From CAIWHR01 sp963816925 (lineage in GTDB: Bacteria > Pseudomonadota > Gammaproteobacteria > Burkholderiales > Casimicrobiaceae): a stretch of 64,000 bases of DNA. The position numbers and the translations under genes were made by a program. Positions 61,421 to 64,000 of the stretch are shown here, piece by piece. Location: contig CAWFMY010000028.1 in the NCBI GenBank assembly GCA_963816925.1, forward strand, positions 181,984 through 245,983, read 5' to 3'. Position 1 is the first letter of the stretch. Every line of letters starts with the position of its first letter. The notes under the pieces are model-generated. The model was not told the origin of the DNA, did no database searches, and saw nothing but the letters and a program-made list of their open reading frames with translations.

Positions 61421-61663
61421 ATGGCTTTGACGAATTCAACGACCCACGTTCCCGATTCCGCGATCGACGCGGAGCTCGCGGCGCTCGAGCGCAAGCAGGC
61501 GTCGCTGATCGCCCACACGCGGGCGCTGCGCGCGGCCAACGAGGCGCTGCGGCGCGATCTTGCGGCGGCGAACGCCCGCAACCATGCGCTCGCCACGCGT
61601 GTCACCGAGGCGCGCGAGCGGCTCGACGCGCTGCTGTCGCGACTGCCCGAGGCGGCCGAATGA
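61421..61663 (+). CDS. Small coiled-coil protein preceding zapA
   Basis: The 80-residue protein is almost a single amphipathic helix (LAALERKQASLIAHTRALRA; NEALRRDLAAANARNHALAT), resembling the ZapB-like/TIGR02449-type short proteins encoded just before zapA in beta- and gammaproteobacteria. A role in cell division is inferred from context. Its stop overlaps the zapA start. Confidence 0.75.
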   Translation: MALTNSTTHVPDSAIDAELAALERKQASLIAHTRALRAANEALRRDLAAANARNHALATRVTEARERLDALLSRLPEAAE

Positions 61664-61983
61664 CGAAGGGCGCGCAGCCGGGCACCGAACGCACGGTCAC
61701 GCTCGACGTTTCGTTGCTGGGCCGTGATTTCAAGGTCGCGTGCAAGGAAGCCGAGCGCGCGGAGCTCACCGACGCCGTCGCCTTGCTCGATCGCCGGATG
61801 CGCGAGATCCGCGAGAGCGGCAAGATCGCGGGAGCGGAACGCATTGCGGTGATGGCGGCGTTGAATCTCGCGCACGATCTCCTGCGCGAACGGAAATTGC
61901 CGCGCGGCGCGGCGTCCGCCCCAGCTCCGGCGGCCGCATCATCGCCGTCGGGCGCCGTCGACGAGACTATCGCTGCGGCATAG
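61660..61983 (+). CDS. zapA: Cell division protein ZapA
   Basis: The 107-residue protein has the ZapA N-terminal fold (TVTLDVSLLGRDFKVACKEA) followed by a helix (LDRRMREIRESGKIAGAERI; AVMAALNLAHDLLRER) and a low-complexity Ala/Pro tail. It bundles FtsZ filaments. The linkage to 6S RNA downstream is the standard proteobacterial arrangement and supports the call. Confidence 0.92.
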   Translation: MTKGAQPGTERTVTLDVSLLGRDFKVACKEAERAELTDAVALLDRRMREIRESGKIAGAERIAVMAALNLAHDLLRERKLPRGAASAPAPAAASSPSGAVDETIAAA

Positions 61984-62049
61984 GATCGCCGCCATGAATT
62001 CTTCCCTCGATCAGGCCCTTGCCGGGCAGGGAGCCTGACGACCTTCAAC

Positions 62050-62225
62050 GTTCCCTGCGGTGCTCGAGTTGTCCATATACTCTTTGAACCAATGCCATAT
62101 GGCGAGGTTGCCGAGCCTTTGATGGGCTGGTGTGCGCTCCTACGCGGAAGCGCCTGAAGGCCCCGGCAGGCGACCCTCTTGAACTCAGGTTCAAGATGAC
62201 GGGCGGCACGGCACAGGCGGGGAAC
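62050..62225 (+). ncRNA. ssrS: 6S RNA
   Basis: The 176-nt region begins GTTCCCTGCGGTGC and ends GCACAGGCGGGGAAC; these pair to form the closing stem. The conserved 3'-side hairpin CTTGAACTCAGGTTCAAG (62178-62195) is nearly identical to that of other betaproteobacterial 6S RNAs, and a GC-rich terminal hairpin lies in between. It lies 66 bases after zapA, the usual place, and is followed by CCCTTTTT. 6S RNA binds and inhibits the sigma70 RNA polymerase holoenzyme in stationary phase. Confidence 0.88.
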
Positions 62226-62237
62226 ACCCTTTTTGCG

Positions 62238-64000
62238 ATGGCGCTTCCGGAGCCCGCGCACGTCGAGTTTGGCCCATGGAACCCGGGGATCGAATCCCCG
62301 GTGCCGCGCCATCTGCGTCATCTCGTCACGATATTCCGCCCGGAGAACGCGTTCGGCGACTATGCCAGGGCGGAAGAACTCGCCGATTTCACCGGAATGC
62401 CCGTGGAGGATCTCTGCGTCCTGCGCCCGCAGAGGCTGGCGCTGCACGAGCTCCTCGTGCGGGTGACGGCGGACCTTTCGGTTCCCGACGGATCGAAGAT
62501 CGGCGACCTCGGAATCAATTTCCGCGAGATCGTATCGGCGATTTTCAGGCGCTGCATCGAGCCGAACACGAGCATCGTCGTCTCGACCTATGAAGCTGCG
62601 CGGAGCGGGATCGCCCGCACCATCGCGGTCGAGCTGGCGGCGATTCTCCCGGAATCGGCAAGCCGCGAATTCGCGGCGCCCCGCAAGCCGACGTCATGGT
62701 GGCGCGGACTGCTTGCGCGCGGCCGCGGTTCCGGGACGCATGCCACGACGCCCGCGGAACGCGACCCCCTGCAAGTCGTCGCCGGCTGGGAGCAAAAAGC
62801 CCGGCTGCATGGAGACGAGATGCAGCGGGCGGCATGCCGATCCCTCGCCCGCGTCGTGTCGACGCTCATCAGTCGCCATGGGCAGGTCTGGGGCAACCGC
62901 GAGCTGCTGTCGTCGCTCGCGACCGACGTCGCCTGCAACGATTTCGCCAGCACACAAATCGGTAACCTGATCGAACCGTGGCTGCAAGGCGCCGCGGACG
63001 AACTCGGCTACCGGTTTCTCCCGTCGCAGAACGCCGCCGTCGTGCTCAACACCAAAGGACCGTCGGCGTCCGGCAAGAGCACGCTGCGCCCGCTGCAGAA
63101 GAGGCTCGCCGGTGAAATCGGCGTCGACTGGGCCGACTTCGCGCTCATCAGCCCCGACATCTGGCGCAAGCAGCTCCTCGACTACGCGACCCTGGGCCCC
63201 GACTACAAGTACGCCGGCGCGTTTACGGGTGACGAGGTGCAGATCGTCGACGAAAAACTCGATCGCTACATGGCGCGAAAGGCGCAGCATGGCCGCATTT
63301 CGCATTTGCTGATCGACCGATTTCGGTTCGACAGCTTCGCCCCGGACTCCGACGAGGCGGGAAGCAACCTGCTGACCCGCTTCGGCAACGTCGTGTACCT
63401 GTTCTTCATGATTACACCACCTGCCATGCTGGTCGAACGTGCGTGGAATCGCGGGCTCGAGTTCGGGCGCTACAAGGCGGTCGACGACACGCTCGCCCAC
63501 AGCGTCGAGGCCTATTCGGGCATGCCCGAGCTCTTCTTCACCTGGGCGGGCCGCCGCGACAAATGCGTGAACTTCGAATTCCTCGACAACAGCGTCCGCC
63601 AGGGCGAGCGTCCGCGGACCGTCGCGTTCGGCGACAACGACGAGCTCAACGTGCTCGATGTCAAGGGCCTCATCGATGCCGAGCGGTATCGGCGCGTGAA
63701 CATCGACGCCAGCGCGCCCGAATTCCTGTTTCCGGATCGGGCCGCGCTCGCGCCTGAACGGAACACGACATTCCTGACGAAATGCGTTGCCGGGATTCGC
63801 ACGATCAACTTCGCCGAACAGTCCACGGGCCGGATTTACCTGTCCATCGTTTCCGGCGTCCCGGTCTGGGCCGATCGCGAGGCGCTCGACGCCGCGGCGG
63901 CGGAACCCGACACGCGCGCCGGCATTGCGGCCGCGGCGCCGGCCGCATTCGCCTCCAATCTCCGCGTTGTCGGTTCGCCTCGCTATCTCAAATCCGGCGC
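62238..64000 (+). CDS. Large uncharacterised P-loop (kinase-like) protein, 3' end outside window
   Basis: An open frame of 587 codons with no stop reaches the window edge. It starts at ATG 62238, 12 bases after 6S RNA, with no good ribosome site, so the true start may be further in. The first ~270 residues are helical and unrecognised (RPQRLALHELLVRVTADLSV; DLGINFREIVSAIFRRCIEP). Around residue 275 is a Walker A loop LNTKGPSASGKSTLRPLQKR, followed by WADFALISPDIWRKQLLDYA and LLIDRFRFDSFAPDSDEAGS, as in zeta-toxin/small-molecule kinase P-loops. No signal or membrane helix. Function unknown. Confidence 0.85.
   Translation, partial: MALPEPAHVEFGPWNPGIESPVPRHLRHLVTIFRPENAFGDYARAEELADFTGMPVEDLCVLRPQRLALHELLVRVTADLSVPDGSKIGDLGINFREIVSAIFRRCIEPNTSIVVSTYEAARSGIARTIAVELAAILPESASREFAAPRKPTSWWRGLLARGRGSGTHATTPAERDPLQVVAGWEQKARLHGDEMQRAACRSLARVVSTLISRHGQVWGNRELLSSLATDVACNDFASTQIGNLIEPWLQGAADELGYRFLPSQNAAVVLNTKGPSASGKSTLRPLQKRLAGEIGVDWADFALISPDIWRKQLLDYATLGPDYKYAGAFTGDEVQIVDEKLDRYMARKAQHGRISHLLIDRFRFDSFAPDSDEAGSNLLTRFGNVVYLFFMITPPAMLVERAWNRGLEFGRYKAVDDTLAHSVEAYSGMPELFFTWAGRRDKCVNFEFLDNSVRQGERPRTVAFGDNDELNVLDVKGLIDAERYRRVNIDASAPEFLFPDRAALAPERNTTFLTKCVAGIRTINFAEQSTGRIYLSIVSGVPVWADREALDAAAAEPDTRAGIAAAAPAAFASNLRVVGSPRYLKSG

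Noticed and set aside
62283..62301. T-arm-like hairpin CCGGGGA-TCGAA-TCCCCGG, suggesting a tRNA 3' end or attachment site
   Set aside because: No matching acceptor 5' strand, D-arm or anticodon arm lies upstream, and the segment is in frame within the P-loop protein's coding sequence.

Overview
The window is high-GC DNA (about two thirds G+C by eye) from a Gram-negative proteobacterium, most likely a betaproteobacterium. The signs are local gene orders: lptM-lysA divergent from cyaY; mltD, gloB, a YafS-like methyltransferase and rnhA side by side; miaB-phoH-ybeY-corC-lnt; glyQ-glyS-gmhB-plsC; and zapA followed by 6S RNA. I see no transposase, integrase, phage gene, CRISPR array or tRNA. Many universally conserved genes (glyS, miaB, fadE, btuB and others) are broken by single-base frameshifts while both flanks stay well conserved. 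This looks like assembly or sequencing error, possibly a long-read or metagenome-derived contig, so I annotate these genes as frameshifted CDS rather than pseudogenes.

Layout. 1-6.5 kb (minus): an Anbu proteasome-like gene with an N-formylglutamate amidohydrolase and a transglutaminase-like protease. Upstream lie a hybrid histidine kinase, a response regulator and two closely similar Crp/Fnr regulators. 6.8-9.3 kb: small envelope/stress genes (BON lipoprotein, AI-2E-type transporter, tiny proteins). 9.3-23.6 kb (plus): a nearly complete long-chain fatty-acid degradation locus. It has a TetR regulator with a PsrA-like palindrome in front, FadE, two thiolases, two multifunctional hydratase/dehydrogenases of opposite domain order, FadD, a thioesterase and a FadL porin. 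23.7-30.4 kb: periplasmic and unknown-function proteins, a nucleotidyl cyclase-TolB-TPR protein, a beta-helix protein and a GlcG/HbpS protein.

30.5-34.3 kb: rnhA, a methyltransferase, gloB and mltD. 34.4-55.2 kb, almost all on the minus strand: a lysine-rich histone H1-like protein, lysA, lptM (cyaY divergent), a YgjP-like peptidase, then the run miaB to plsC. That run is interrupted by two accessory insertions: a zinc metalloprotease between miaB and phoH, and an ABC ATPase plus a permease/M1-aminopeptidase fusion between lnt and glyQ. 55.3-60.6 kb: a cobalamin riboswitch driving btuB and btuF, with btuC-btuD convergent on the other strand. 60.7-64 kb: greB, a coiled-coil gene, zapA, 6S RNA, and the start of a large uncharacterised P-loop protein that runs off the window.

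The most interesting elements are the Anbu neighbourhood with its regulators, the uncharacterised kinase-like protein next to 6S RNA, the permease-aminopeptidase fusion with its ABC ATPase, and the fatty-acid locus with its candidate autoregulatory operator.
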